Shown here piece by piece: positions 32,935 through 42,068 of a stretch of 64,000 bases of DNA. The translations under genes were made by a program, and so were the position numbers. Numbering within the stretch: position 1 is the stretch's first letter; the number at the start of each line of letters is the position of its first letter. The notes beneath the pieces were generated by a model. It ran no database searches. It was not told the origin of the DNA and saw only the letters and a program-made list of their open reading frames with translations. The stretch covers positions 98,473 through 162,472 of the forward strand of contig JAGTTR010000003.1 of NCBI GenBank assembly GCA_018223385.1, read 5' to 3'. This DNA comes from Oscillospiraceae bacterium Marseille-Q3528. Its GTDB lineage: Bacteria; Bacillota; Clostridia; Lachnospirales; Lachnospiraceae.

Positions 32935-33633
32935 ATGGCAGAGAAAATTGTCATCGTAGATGATGAGAAGGAAATTGCAGATGTGGTGGAGCTGTATCTG
33001 AAAAACGAAGACTACGAGGTGCACAAGTTTTATAATGGAAAGGATACGCTGGCTTTTCTGGAAAAAGAAGAACCGGATCTGGCCATTCTGGACGTGATGC
33101 TCCCGGACATTGACGGTTTCACCATTCTCCAGAAGATCCGTGAAACGTACAAGTTTCCGGTGATCATGCTGACGGCAAAATCCGAGTATCTGGACAAGAT
33201 CACTGGTCTGACGCTGGGGGCGGACGATTATATTGCCAAGCCCTTCAATCCGTTGGAGCTGGTTGCCCGAGTAAAAGCGCAGCTGCGTCGGTTTACCCAG
33301 TACAACAGCGAGGAGCGGCGGCAGTCGGACAATGTGATCGATTTTGCCGGGCTTTTGCTGAACAAGGACACCCATCAGTGCATTTATAATGAAAAAGAAC
33401 TGACACTGACGCCCATTGAGTTCAACATCTTGTGGATCCTCTGTGAAAATCGGGGCCAGGTCATCAGCTCTGAGCGTCTTTTTGAGCAGGTATGGGGCGA
33501 AAGATATTTTAAAAACAGCAACAATACGGTGATGGTGCATATCCGGCATCTGCGGGAGAAAATGAGCGACACCACCGGCAGAAGTGATTTCATCAAGACC
33601 GTGTGGGGAGTGGGGTATAAGATTGAAAAATAG
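32935..33633 (+). CDS. OmpR-family response regulator, VanR-like
   Basis: The 232-residue protein has a receiver (IVIVDDEKEIADVVELYL; phospho-acceptor in LAILDVMLPDIDGF; switch residues T and K in MLTAKS and AKPF) and a C-terminal winged helix (LTLTPIEFNILWILCENRGQVISSERLFEQVWGE). The sequence is close to VanR over its length. It acts as a transcription activator after phosphorylation by the adjoining kinase, whose start lies within its last 11 bases. AAAGGAGGGCGC precedes the ATG. No vanH/A/X, vanY or vanZ gene is nearby, so targets are unknown; cell-wall stress is the usual signal for this branch. Confidence 0.92.
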   Translation: MAEKIVIVDDEKEIADVVELYLKNEDYEVHKFYNGKDTLAFLEKEEPDLAILDVMLPDIDGFTILQKIRETYKFPVIMLTAKSEYLDKITGLTLGADDYIAKPFNPLELVARVKAQLRRFTQYNSEERRQSDNVIDFAGLLLNKDTHQCIYNEKELTLTPIEFNILWILCENRGQVISSERLFEQVWGERYFKNSNNTVMVHIRHLREKMSDTTGRSDFIKTVWGVGYKIEK

Positions 33634-34750
33634 CTATCGCACGCTGAAACGGACCATCATTCTGCGCACAATGGAAGTCACGATCCTGACCATTTTTGTG
33701 GGTGCGTTCATTCTGGTGTTTTTCGTGGACGGCATTTTGCAGGATGGATTCATCGATGCATTTGTGCGGGCGCTGGGTTTTCTGCATGTATCCGAGCCAA
33801 CGGCGATCCGCATTTATCAGCTGATCTTCCAGCAAAACAAGCTGCTCATCGTGGTCATCGGCTTTTTCATCCTGTTCATTGCGATTTTTTATCTGACCCT
33901 CAACGGTCTGACGAAATACATCGACCAGATCGGCGCGGGCGTGGAAAATATCCTCAGCGATTCCACAGAACCCATTCATCTCATACGGGAGCTGCAGCCG
34001 CTGGAGGTGCATATGAACAGCATCAAACGCAAGCTCCGGCAGCGGGAAGAGGAGGCCGCGGAGAGCGAGCAGAAGAAAAATGATCTGCTCATGTATCTGG
34101 CCCACGATCTGAAAACGCCGCTGACGTCCATCATTGCGTACCTGAGCATTCTGGATGAGTCGGAAAATATGCCGCCGGAGGAGCGCAAAAAATGTACCCA
34201 TATTTCGCTGGAAAAGGCGGTGCGGCTGAAAGAACTGATGGATGAGTTTTTCGAGATCACCCGTTTCAGTCTGGAGGATATGGTGCTGGAGCAGAATCCG
34301 GTCAACGTGTCCATGATGCTGGAACAGATCGCGGATGAGGCTTATGCGGTGCTGGCGGAAAAGGGCCTGCGCTGTGAGGTGGACATCCACGAGGATCTGA
34401 CGGTCACAGGCGATGCGGACAAGCTGGCCCGGGTATTTGACAACCTGCTGCGCAACGCCATCAATTACAGCTACCCGGATACGTGCATCCGGATCAGTGC
34501 CTGGTCGCAGCAGCAGTGGGTGTATATTGATTTTGTCAATCAGGGGCCTGCCATCCCGGAGAAACAGTTGACCATGATTTTTGAAAAATTCATCCGCATG
34601 GACAGTGCGCGTTCCAGCGAAACCGGAGGTGCCGGGCTGGGGCTTGCTATTGCCAAGCAGATTGTCACCGCCCATGGCGGGGAAATCCACGCGGAAAACT
34701 GTTCGGAGGGCATCCGCTTCGAGGTGAAGCTGCCCGGGGAAGAATTATAA
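33623..34750 (+). CDS. Sensor histidine kinase, VanS-like
   Basis: The protein of about 375 residues has two transmembrane helices (about 15-40 and 70-92) with a short outer loop, then HisKA with YLAHDLKTPLTSIIAYLSIL (phospho-accepting His about 160) and an ATPase domain with NLLRNAINYS, IFEKFIRMDS and GGAGLGLAIAK. The likely start is TTG at 33623, overlapping the response regulator by 11 bases, with GGAGTGGGG upstream; an in-frame ATG at 33584 would force a 50-base overlap. The layout matches VanS, which also starts close to vanR. Signal and target genes are unknown. Confidence 0.88.
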   Translation: MKNSYRTLKRTIILRTMEVTILTIFVGAFILVFFVDGILQDGFIDAFVRALGFLHVSEPTAIRIYQLIFQQNKLLIVVIGFFILFIAIFYLTLNGLTKYIDQIGAGVENILSDSTEPIHLIRELQPLEVHMNSIKRKLRQREEEAAESEQKKNDLLMYLAHDLKTPLTSIIAYLSILDESENMPPEERKKCTHISLEKAVRLKELMDEFFEITRFSLEDMVLEQNPVNVSMMLEQIADEAYAVLAEKGLRCEVDIHEDLTVTGDADKLARVFDNLLRNAINYSYPDTCIRISAWSQQQWVYIDFVNQGPAIPEKQLTMIFEKFIRMDSARSSETGGAGLGLAIAKQIVTAHGGEIHAENCSEGIRFEVKLPGEEL

Positions 34751-34756
34751 AAGAAT

Positions 34757-34780
34757 TATAGTTCACGAGCGCCATTCGCA
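34757..34780 (+). repeat. Truncated copy of the intergenic repeat (copy D)
   Basis: TTATAGTTCACGAGCGCCA followed by TTCGCA matches the leading box of copies A, B, C and E. The hairpins are absent. It lies immediately after the kinase stop codon. Confidence 0.5.
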
Positions 34781-34949
34781 TATTTATATGAAAATAAAAG
34801 TCGTCGGAAATCGAACGTTTGTTTGAAATTCCGGCGACTTTATGATATGATGAGTGAAAAAGAAAAGGAAGCGCCGTCGAAGACGGCATTTACTTTTCTT
34901 GCACGATCAACGAACGAACGGTCTGCGGCAGCAGACAGAGGAGCGCGGT

Positions 34950-36443
34950 ATGAAATTTTATCACATTGCGGATGTGCATCTGGGGGCGGTGCCGGATCGG
35001 GGGCGCCCCTACAGTGAGCAGCGCCGACAGGATATATGGGACACTTTTCGGGATATGATCCACCTGGCAGTCCGGGAACAGCCGGATTGTCTGTTTGTGT
35101 GCGGCGATCTGTTCCACCGGCAGCCATTAAAACGGGAGCTGAAGGAAGTGGATTACCTTTTTTCGCTCATCCCGGATACCCGGGTGTTCCTTATGGCGGG
35201 CAATCATGATTTTTCCGGGGAGGGAAGCGCTTACCGGCGGTTTTCCTGGAGCCCCAATGTGTTCTTTTTTTCGCAGGAGAAGTTATCAGCGGTGAGCCTG
35301 GAGCTGTCCCAGGAGACGGCACGGCGCAGCGGGATCCGCCATCTGACAGTGTACGGTCACAGTTATCAGAAAAGGGAGTACCGGGAGGCGCTGTATGATC
35401 GGGTGTGTCCACTGGAAAAAGAAGGCGTGCATGTGCTCATGGCTCACGGCGGGGATGCGTCCCATATTCCCATGGATTACGGAAAAATCGCGTCTGGCGG
35501 ATTTGACTATGTGGCCATGGGACATATTCACCGCCCGGCCATCTGGCGGGGCGGAAAGCTGATGCCTGTTGGTGTCGATGGTGTGTCTGCCTCCACAAGT
35601 ATGACTGGTAACAGGACAATGCCGCCGGGAACGCGTGCAGAAAGTGCCGCCGGGATGGCCGGTGACAGGATGATGAAGGCAGGAGTGCGTGCAGAAAATG
35701 TCACTGAGATGTCCGGTAATCTGACGATGCGGTCAGAAGGGTATAGTGAACTTGGAATATCAGAGAATCTGCGGCATACAGCAGGAGCGGCATTCGTGGA
35801 TAGCTGTATGGCTTACGCGGGGGCGCTGGAGCCTTTAGAGGTCAACGACGTGGGAATGCATGGATTTATCCGGGGCGAGATTTTTATAGACCCACGCACG
35901 GGGGACCATCGTACCCGAGTGGAATTTGTACCCGTGGCCCGCAGAACTTACGTGTCAGTGGAGATTCCGGTGACCGCGTCCACCACCGGGCTGGAACTGG
36001 AGGATCGGGTCAGACGCTTGACTGGGGGTAAGGCAACGATCAGTCAGCAGGATCAGGAGAGGCTACTTTCCGTGGATCCGATCCATGCAGAGCGGTATGC
36101 AGGGGGATATATCGGGCAGAAGTCAGATAGTCAGAGATACCGGGGAATGGATCGGGAAGTGCAGGTGGCTTCGGGTTATCTGTACCGTATCGTATTGACC
36201 GGAGAGCGGGATCCCCAGTGGGAACCGAACGTGGATCGCCTGCTGGTACTGGAAAATGTGGCGGATGTGACAGATTATACCCGCCCGGCCTGGGACTGGG
36301 AAGCTCTTTCCCGGCAGTATCAGGGGCAGCTGATCGGCCGTTTTCTGGCGGAATATGAAGGTCGGGAGCTGTCTCCTGCGGAACAGCTGAGCCGTACCTA
36401 TGGGCTGGAAGCGCTGCTGACGGCCCGGGGAGGAGAAATATGA
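34950..36443 (+). CDS. YhaO/SbcD-like metallophosphoesterase (DNA repair exonuclease)
   Basis: The 497-residue protein has a calcineurin-type phosphoesterase domain with the usual metal-binding motifs: HIADVHLG, VCGDLFHR, AGNHDFSG, AHGGD and GHIHRP. It is the nuclease half of an Mre11/Rad50-like pair, working with the ATPase encoded next door; ATGA joins the two genes. The ATG at 34950 has GAGGAGCGCGGT upstream; an in-frame reading from 34854 adds a stretch of basic residues unlike the family. Between GHIHRP and the C-terminal cap lies an insert (about 205-270) of three degenerate 20-residue repeats (MTGNRTM, MAGDRMM, MSGNLTM) not seen in ordinary YhaO/SbcD. Confidence 0.88.
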   Translation: MKFYHIADVHLGAVPDRGRPYSEQRRQDIWDTFRDMIHLAVREQPDCLFVCGDLFHRQPLKRELKEVDYLFSLIPDTRVFLMAGNHDFSGEGSAYRRFSWSPNVFFFSQEKLSAVSLELSQETARRSGIRHLTVYGHSYQKREYREALYDRVCPLEKEGVHVLMAHGGDASHIPMDYGKIASGGFDYVAMGHIHRPAIWRGGKLMPVGVDGVSASTSMTGNRTMPPGTRAESAAGMAGDRMMKAGVRAENVTEMSGNLTMRSEGYSELGISENLRHTAGAAFVDSCMAYAGALEPLEVNDVGMHGFIRGEIFIDPRTGDHRTRVEFVPVARRTYVSVEIPVTASTTGLELEDRVRRLTGGKATISQQDQERLLSVDPIHAERYAGGYIGQKSDSQRYRGMDREVQVASGYLYRIVLTGERDPQWEPNVDRLLVLENVADVTDYTRPAWDWEALSRQYQGQLIGRFLAEYEGRELSPAEQLSRTYGLEALLTARGGEI

Positions 36444-38221
36444 TCATAGGGGAACTGGACTGCAGGGATTTTGGCTGCCTGCATGAAAAGAAGATCGCAC
36501 TGTCTCCGGGCATCAACCTGATCACCGGCGGCAACGAAGCGGGGAAGTCCACGGCGGCTTCCTTCCTTCGCTGTATGCTTTACGGGATGCGTCGCGGCAG
36601 AGGAAGGAATGCGGTCAGGGACGATTACCATCGACTGATCCCCTGGAATCAGACCCAGGCTGAGGGAAGCCTCTGTTTTTCCTGTCAGGGGCGGAATTTC
36701 CGGCTGCATCGGGTGTTTGCAGACCGGCAGGAAAAGGTGGAACTGTTCTGCACGGATGACGGGGAAGTGCTGGATGTGTCCATGGGTGACCTACAGATGC
36801 TGCTGGGGGGCTTAGGGGAGGGCCTCTATGAAAACGTGGTCAGCAGCAGGCAGCAGACAGAGCTGTCCGCAGACCTGTGGAAATCACTGGAAAACTACTT
36901 ATTAAATATGGAAACGGTGCAGGAAGAGCAGACGGACGTGGAAACAGCGGTGAAGCTTCTGGAAGAGCGCAGCCGGGCGGCGCGGGCCAACGGCAGGCGG
37001 CTGGAAAAAGAGCGGCACCAGCGGGAGCAGGAGCTGAACAGTCAGATCCGTTACGTGGAGCAGCGAGAGGGCCTGTTACAGGAGAAAATCGCACAGATGG
37101 AAGCGCAGTGCCGGGAGTTGGCGCAGAAACAGCAGGAGCAGCAGAGATATCCGTATTCGTATGAGGATGCGGCACTTGAAAATCAGGCAGAGAAAGAATG
37201 GCGGCATCGAACAGGGACTGCCCAAGGAGCTCCTGTTACGGAAACTTTTTCTGGTATGAGGAAACAGAAAGCAGAGAATGACACCCGGGAAGAGCGAAAG
37301 GGCACAGGGCAAAAGGAAAGACCTACATCTGGCTGGGTGTGGTTGTTTCTGCTGACGTCGCTGGTATTTTTTGCAGGAGCAAGGTTCCTTTTCTGGAAGG
37401 GACAGCTGCCGCTGGCCGTGACAGGTATTATTACAGGCGCTATTTCACTGATTATATTTGCAGTGAATAAATGGCGGGCGGGCAGAAACCAGAACGACAC
37501 AGGAATGGGTGACGGTGCTGGCGGAATGTCTATGGCTGCGGGCGATCAGACGGAATCTCTCACCACAGGCTTGCAGGAGCTTTCTGCAAGAATTGCACAG
37601 CTGCAGGAGGAGCTTCTGGACGCCGGACAGGAACGACAGAACTGCCTGGAAGAGCTGGGAGAACTGGATCGGGCGCTTCCCCGGGAGCAGCAGGCCTGGC
37701 TGGAGGCGATGGCGGCGGAGGATGCCCGGGACAGGATTCGCAAGGTGTCTGCAGAACTGTCCGGCAACTGGGCAGACCGTCTGACGGATCAGGCGTCGGA
37801 GATCCTTCGGGCTATCACCGGTGGACGATATTTCGGCATTCAGGTCAATACGGGAACAAGAAATGGTTCCCTGACGGTGACAGACGGTGTCCGCATCTAT
37901 CAGCCGGAACAGCTCAGCACCGGAACCGCAGATCAGATCCGGATGGCGGTCCGTCTGTCGGCAGCACAGCTGCTGGAAGAGGAACCGATGCCACTTGTTT
38001 TTGACGATGCCTTCCTCACCTGGGATGATGTGCGTCTGTCCCAGCTACTGGAATATCTGGCCGGATGCGGCCGACAGGTGCTCATTTTTACTGGACAGAA
38101 TCGGGAAGAATTGTTGCTTATCGGGGAAAAATTGTCATATCACAAAATAATGCTTGACGAAAACCGGGCGGCGGTGTATAGTCATACCGATATGAGATAT
38201 GACAATTCAATATTGCAGTAA
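36440..38221 (+). CDS. YhaN/SbcC-like AAA ATPase with coiled coil and membrane hairpin
   Basis: The 593-residue protein starts with an ABC-type head (MIIGELDCRDFGCL; Walker A GGNEAGKST; Q-loop near NVVSSRQQTELS), then coiled coil (170-240) and, about 296-345, two hydrophobic helices (VWLFLLTSLVFFAGARF and LAVTGIITGAISLIIFAV). More coiled coil follows, then the second head half with LSTGTADQIRMAVRLS (signature) and MPLVFDDAFLTWDD (Walker B). The membrane hairpin marks YhaN rather than soluble SbcC. It is shorter than B. subtilis YhaN (about 960 residues), mainly in the coiled coil. With the upstream nuclease it forms a repair complex. The metK promoter lies inside its last 70 bases. Confidence 0.88.
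   Translation: MIIGELDCRDFGCLHEKKIALSPGINLITGGNEAGKSTAASFLRCMLYGMRRGRGRNAVRDDYHRLIPWNQTQAEGSLCFSCQGRNFRLHRVFADRQEKVELFCTDDGEVLDVSMGDLQMLLGGLGEGLYENVVSSRQQTELSADLWKSLENYLLNMETVQEEQTDVETAVKLLEERSRAARANGRRLEKERHQREQELNSQIRYVEQREGLLQEKIAQMEAQCRELAQKQQEQQRYPYSYEDAALENQAEKEWRHRTGTAQGAPVTETFSGMRKQKAENDTREERKGTGQKERPTSGWVWLFLLTSLVFFAGARFLFWKGQLPLAVTGIITGAISLIIFAVNKWRAGRNQNDTGMGDGAGGMSMAAGDQTESLTTGLQELSARIAQLQEELLDAGQERQNCLEELGELDRALPREQQAWLEAMAAEDARDRIRKVSAELSGNWADRLTDQASEILRAITGGRYFGIQVNTGTRNGSLTVTDGVRIYQPEQLSTGTADQIRMAVRLSAAQLLEEEPMPLVFDDAFLTWDDVRLSQLLEYLAGCGRQVLIFTGQNREELLLIGEKLSYHKIMLDENRAAVYSHTDMRYDNSILQ
38154..38182 (+). promoter_or_regulatory. Promoter of the metK transcript, inside the YhaN-like gene
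   Basis: TTGACG (38154-38159) and TATAGT (38177-38182) are 17 bases apart, ending about 45 bases before the SAM-I aptamer. It is within the coding sequence of the upstream gene. Confidence 0.7.
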
Positions 38222-38226
38222 TTATT

Positions 38227-38370
38227 CCTTTATTCAGAGTGATGGAGATACATAGGATCTGTGAAGTCACGGCAACCCCGGTATGGAAGGTGCCAGCCTG
38301 AGCGAGTAATCGAACAATAAAGGGATTTGATTATCGATGTCGAATCCTGTAAAACAGGATTCTTTTTTTT
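38227..38370 (+). ncRNA. SAM-I riboswitch with intrinsic terminator, upstream of metK
   Basis: The S-box landmarks are present: P1 CCTTTATTC (38227-38235) with GAACAATAAAGG (38312-38323), GATGGAGATACATAGGATC, GTGAAGTCACGGCAACC, and GGTGCCAGCCTGAGCGA. The terminator GAATCCTGT-aaa-ACAGGATTC (38342-38362) runs into eight T residues. With SAM bound, transcription is expected to stop here, lowering SAM synthetase. Confidence 0.95.
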
Positions 38371-38530
38371 GCGAGCTACGAGCAGCGCGGACAGAATGCA
38401 AGCATGCTGGATGGGATGCTCGCATACCAGACAGTGTGCTTGTGATTCTGGACATGCGGCGACAGCCGCAGAAGCGAGAAGAAGCGAAGCGGATTCGAGC
38501 CTAGCGCTGCTCGTAACGAGCAAGCAACAG
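38371..38530. repeat. Inverted-repeat-bounded element between the SAM-I terminator and metK
   Basis: TACGAGCAGCGC (38377-38388) near the left end and AGCGCTGCTCGTAACGAGC (38503-38521) at the right end are inverted copies. Several inner palindromes lie between them (GCAAGCATGC, TGCGGCGACAGCCGCA). No start codon with a ribosome site is inside. It lengthens the metK leader to about 245 bases after the terminator. Confidence 0.55.
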
Positions 38531-38615
38531 GAGCTCGAATAGCCTGGCGTTGCCCATAGTGAGTAGTCAGGCGCGCAATCAGGAGTATAACGGAAGATAA
38601 GAAGGAGGAGAAGAA

Positions 38616-39806
38616 ATGGAGAGAAGATTATTTACATCTGAGTCAGTAACAGAAGGACATCCCGATAAAATCTGCGATCAGATTTCTGACGCAATTCTGG
38701 ACGCATTAATGGAGCAGGATCCCATGAGCCGTGTGGCATGCGAGACATGCACAACCACCGGTCTGGTGATGGTTATGGGTGAGATCACCACAAAGGCAAG
38801 CATCGATATTCAGAAGATCGTTCGTGATACGATCCGTGAGATCGGCTACACAAGAGCAAAATTCGGTTTCGATGCAGATACCTGCGGCGTGATCACTGCG
38901 CTGGACAAGCAGTCCACCGATATTGCTATGGGTGTTGACAAGGCACTGGAAGCGAAAGAGAACAAGATGAGCGACAGCGAGATCGAGGCCATCGGCGCTG
39001 GCGACCAGGGTATGATGTTCGGTTATGCCACCAATGAGACCGAGGAGTACATGCCTTACCCCATCGCACTGGCACACAAGCTGGCAAGACAGCTGACCCT
39101 GGTGCGCAAGAACGGCACCCTCAGCTACCTTCGCCCGGATGGCAAGACCCAGGTAACGGTAGAGTACGATGAAAACGGCAAGCCCAGCCGTCTGGATGCG
39201 GTTGTTCTGTCTACCCAGCACGACGAGAATGTGACCCAGGAGCAGATTCACGCAGATATCAAGAAATATGTATTCGATGAGATCCTGCCGCAGGATATGG
39301 TAGACGAGAACACCAAGTTCTTCATCAACCCGACAGGACGTTTCGTCATCGGCGGCCCGCACGGCGACAGCGGTCTGACCGGCCGTAAGATCATTGTAGA
39401 CACCTATGGTGGATACGGCAGACACGGCGGCGGCGCATTCTCCGGTAAGGACTGCACCAAGGTTGACCGTTCCGCAGCTTACGCAGCCCGTTATGTGGCA
39501 AAAAATATCGTTGCAGCAGGTCTGGCTGACAAGTGCGAGATCCAGCTGTCCTACGCCATCGGTGTGGCACAGCCTACTTCCGTTATGGTAGACACCTACG
39601 GCACCGGCAAGCTGGCTGACGATGAGCTGGTGAAGATCATCCGCAGCATGTTCGATCTTCGCCCGGCAGGTATCATCAAGATGCTTGACCTGAGACGTCC
39701 GATCTACAAGCAGACCGCAGCATACGGTCACTTTGGACGCAACGATCTGGATCTTCCGTGGGAGAAGCTGGATAAGGTTGACGAGTTAAAGAAATATCTG
39801 GCATAA
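38616..39806 (+). CDS. metK: S-adenosylmethionine synthetase
   Basis: MetK makes SAM from methionine and ATP. The 396-residue protein has [39 protein letters not shown] (the family hexapeptide region), and [23 protein letters not shown] with the P-loop-like catalytic site, ending [17 protein letters not shown]. Length and motifs are standard. AAGAAGGAGGAGAAGAA precedes the ATG. Expression is under the SAM-I riboswitch upstream. The transcript ends in a long hairpin after the stop codon. Confidence 0.98.
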   Translation: MERRLFTSESVTEGHPDKICDQISDAILDALMEQDPMSRVACETCTTTGLVMVMGEITTKASIDIQKIVRDTIREIGYTRAKFGFDADTCGVITALDKQSTDIAMGVDKALEAKENKMSDSEIEAIGAGDQGMMFGYATNETEEYMPYPIALAHKLARQLTLVRKNGTLSYLRPDGKTQVTVEYDENGKPSRLDAVVLSTQHDENVTQEQIHADIKKYVFDEILPQDMVDENTKFFINPTGRFVIGGPHGDSGLTGRKIIVDTYGGYGRHGGGAFSGKDCTKVDRSAAYAARYVAKNIVAAGLADKCEIQLSYAIGVAQPTSVMVDTYGTGKLADDELVKIIRSMFDLRPAGIIKMLDLRRPIYKQTAAYGHFGRNDLDLPWEKLDKVDELKKYLA

Positions 39807-39822
39807 TATAAGAAAAACGAGT

Positions 39823-39901
39823 AATCGCTTGCATGCAGGAAGCGGCGGGGAGGACCGGAGACGGGAAATCCTGCGGGCTTTTGCCATGCAGGCGATTTTT
39901 T
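39823..39901 (+). terminator. Terminator of metK
   Basis: AATCGC with TTGCATG on the left pairs with CATGCAGGCGATT on the right, with additional inner pairing, and TTTTTT follows. Confidence 0.75.
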
Positions 39902-39932
39902 CATATGATTACCTAAAAAAGGAGGGCATTGT

Positions 39933-40481
39933 ATGGACGCAATTTTAAAACGAAGAAGTATCCGTAAATTTCTGGATCAGCCGATCCCGGAGGAAGCGCT
40001 TGAGAAAATTCTCCGGGCCGGAATGGCGGCACCCAGCGCAGGCGGCAGCGCCGAATGGGAATTTGTGCTGTTTGCGGATCCGAAGAAAAAAGAAGCGCTC
40101 ATGGAAGTGAGCGAGTATGCGTTCCCGGTAAAAACCGCGCCGGTGTGTATGGTGGTATGCGGCAACCTGGATCGGGAGATCCACAAGGACCGGGGCTGGT
40201 GGGTGCAGGACTGCAGCGCAGCCATGGAAAACATGCTGCTGGAGGCAACGGATCTGGGCATCGGCAGTATCTGGCTGGGCATTTACCCGTATGAAGAGCG
40301 GGTGGAGGCTGTGAAAAAGCTGTTCTCACTGCCGGAGCGGGTGATGCCGCTGGGCATCATGGCCCTTGGCTATGCGGCAAAAGAAAAACCGGCCAATGAC
40401 CGTTATCTGGCGGACCGGGTGCACTGGGAGCAGTTTGGAGCGGCTTATACCGGCCAGGCAGGCGGCCCTGCTGTTTTATAA
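39933..40481 (+). CDS. Nitroreductase-family flavin protein
   Basis: The 182-residue protein begins MDAILKRRSIRKFLDQPIPEE, continues LRAGMAAPSAGGSAEWEF (FMN binding), and has QDCSAAMENMLLEATDLGIGSIWLGIYP with GIMALGYAAKEKP near the end. The family uses FMN and NAD(P)H to reduce nitro compounds, quinones or related substrates; the in vivo substrate cannot be told. AAAGGAGGGCATTGT precedes the ATG. It stands alone between the metK terminator and the second two-component operon. Confidence 0.9.
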   Translation: MDAILKRRSIRKFLDQPIPEEALEKILRAGMAAPSAGGSAEWEFVLFADPKKKEALMEVSEYAFPVKTAPVCMVVCGNLDREIHKDRGWWVQDCSAAMENMLLEATDLGIGSIWLGIYPYEERVEAVKKLFSLPERVMPLGIMALGYAAKEKPANDRYLADRVHWEQFGAAYTGQAGGPAVL

Positions 40482-40574
40482 AAAGTTCATAAAATATACG
40501 GATAAGTTTATAGAGGAAGCAAACATGCTATGCTATAATAAGGCAAGACAAACGGATGAAGGAAGGATTGCCGG

Positions 40575-42068
40575 ATGAAACTGAAAAATCGCCTGATCAT
40601 AGGCTTTCTGATCATAGCTATTGTGCCGATGCTTATGATGACTGCCGCAACCGTGGGTTTTGGACGTTACCAGATGCGGGTTATGAAGAAAGATTTTGGC
40701 ATTGATCTGCCTGCATATGAGTCATTTTCCAACACCCCCCAGATCATGATGCGTTACACCAGGAACATTCATGAGGAGTTGAATGCACAGGTGCAGAAAG
40801 ATCCGGATGTGCTGGTGACAGCGGAATCCATTCAGAAGCTGGATGAGGAACTGAACCGGCGGCTTTCTTATGTCATTGTCCGGAAAGGGGATACCATTAT
40901 TTATGAAAGCCCGCAGATGGATCAGCCGGATATCGTGAAATATCTGCCGGATTTCGGGGATGCGGATGCGGATCTGGACGGCTGTACCTATCTGGGCGGC
41001 GATATTCAGTCCATGATCAAGCAGGTGGATGTGACGACGACAGACGGCGGGGAGTACAGTTTTTTCCTGATCACATCGGCGCAGAAGGCCATTCCGCAGA
41101 TCCAGTCACTGGCCATTGACATCATTCTCATGGTGTTCCTGATCCTGATCATGACCGGCGGCATTCTGACAGCCTGGATTTACCGGGGCGTGATCACGCC
41201 GGTGCGCAAGCTGAAGGTGGCAACCCAGAATATTAAGGAGGGCAATCTGGATTTCCGGCTGGAAGTCGAGGGAAAGGACGAGATCAGTGAGCTTTGTTCG
41301 GATTTCGAGGAAATGCGGCAGCGGCTGAAGGCATCCACGGAAGAGAAGATCCAGTTTGACCGGGAAAACAAGGAGCTGATCAGCAACATTTCCCATGATC
41401 TGAAGACACCCATCACTGCTGTGAAGGGTTACGTGGAGGGTATTATGGACGGTGTGGCGGATACACCGGAAAAAATGGACCGCTACATCAAGACGATTTA
41501 TAACAAAGCCAACGACATGGACCGGCTCATCAACGAGCTGACCTTTTATTCAAAGATCGACACGAACCGGATTCCGTACACCTTCAGCAAGATCAACGTG
41601 AAGGATTATTTTGACGACTGTGCGGAGGAGCTGGGGCTGGAGCTGGAAGAGCGGGGCATGACGTTTACTTATCAGAATCACGTGGATCCGGCCACGATGG
41701 TCATTGCGGATGCGGAGCAGCTGAAGCGTGTCATTGACAATATCGTGGGAAATTCCGTAAAATATATGGATAAGGAAAACGGCCACATCGGCATTGAAGT
41801 CAAGGATGTGGGCGATTTCATACAGGTGGAGCTGTCTGACGACGGAAGGGGCATTGCCATGAAGGATGTGCCCTACATTTTCGACCGTTTTTACCGGGCG
41901 GATGCGTCCCGCAACTCGTCCAAGGGCGGCAGCGGCATCGGGCTGTCCATTGTAAAAAAGATTATTGAAGACCACGGAGGCAAGATCTGGGCCAACAGCC
42001 GGGAAGGCGAGGGCACCACCATGTACTTCGTGCTGAGAAAATATCAGGAGGTACCGGCAAATGAGTAA
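40575..42068 (+). CDS. Sensor histidine kinase with HAMP domain
   Basis: The 497-residue protein has an N-terminal transmembrane helix (6-28), an outer sensor domain of about 150 residues, a second helix (about 177-200), HAMP (about 200-252), HisKA with ISNISHDLKTPITAVKGYVEGI (His about 274), and an ATPase domain with NIVGNSVKYM, IFDRFYRAD and GGSGIGLSIVKKI. GGAAGGATTGCCGG precedes the ATG. The cognate regulator gene starts within its last 8 bases. The external domain is not one I recognise, so the signal is unknown. A TATAAT-like box lies about 40 bases ahead of the gene. Confidence 0.92.
   Translation: MKLKNRLIIGFLIIAIVPMLMMTAATVGFGRYQMRVMKKDFGIDLPAYESFSNTPQIMMRYTRNIHEELNAQVQKDPDVLVTAESIQKLDEELNRRLSYVIVRKGDTIIYESPQMDQPDIVKYLPDFGDADADLDGCTYLGGDIQSMIKQVDVTTTDGGEYSFFLITSAQKAIPQIQSLAIDIILMVFLILIMTGGILTAWIYRGVITPVRKLKVATQNIKEGNLDFRLEVEGKDEISELCSDFEEMRQRLKASTEEKIQFDRENKELISNISHDLKTPITAVKGYVEGIMDGVADTPEKMDRYIKTIYNKANDMDRLINELTFYSKIDTNRIPYTFSKINVKDYFDDCAEELGLELEERGMTFTYQNHVDPATMVIADAEQLKRVIDNIVGNSVKYMDKENGHIGIEVKDVGDFIQVELSDDGRGIAMKDVPYIFDRFYRADASRNSSKGGSGIGLSIVKKIIEDHGGKIWANSREGEGTTMYFVLRKYQEVPANE

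Noticed and set aside
31474..33549. A 691-codon open frame on the minus strand over asnS and the response regulator
   Set aside because: It covers two clear genes in antisense and shows no domain; codon bias explains the lack of stops.
32935..34750. A vancomycin resistance cluster
   Set aside because: Only the regulatory pair resembles VanRS; no ligase, dehydrogenase or dipeptidase genes are nearby.
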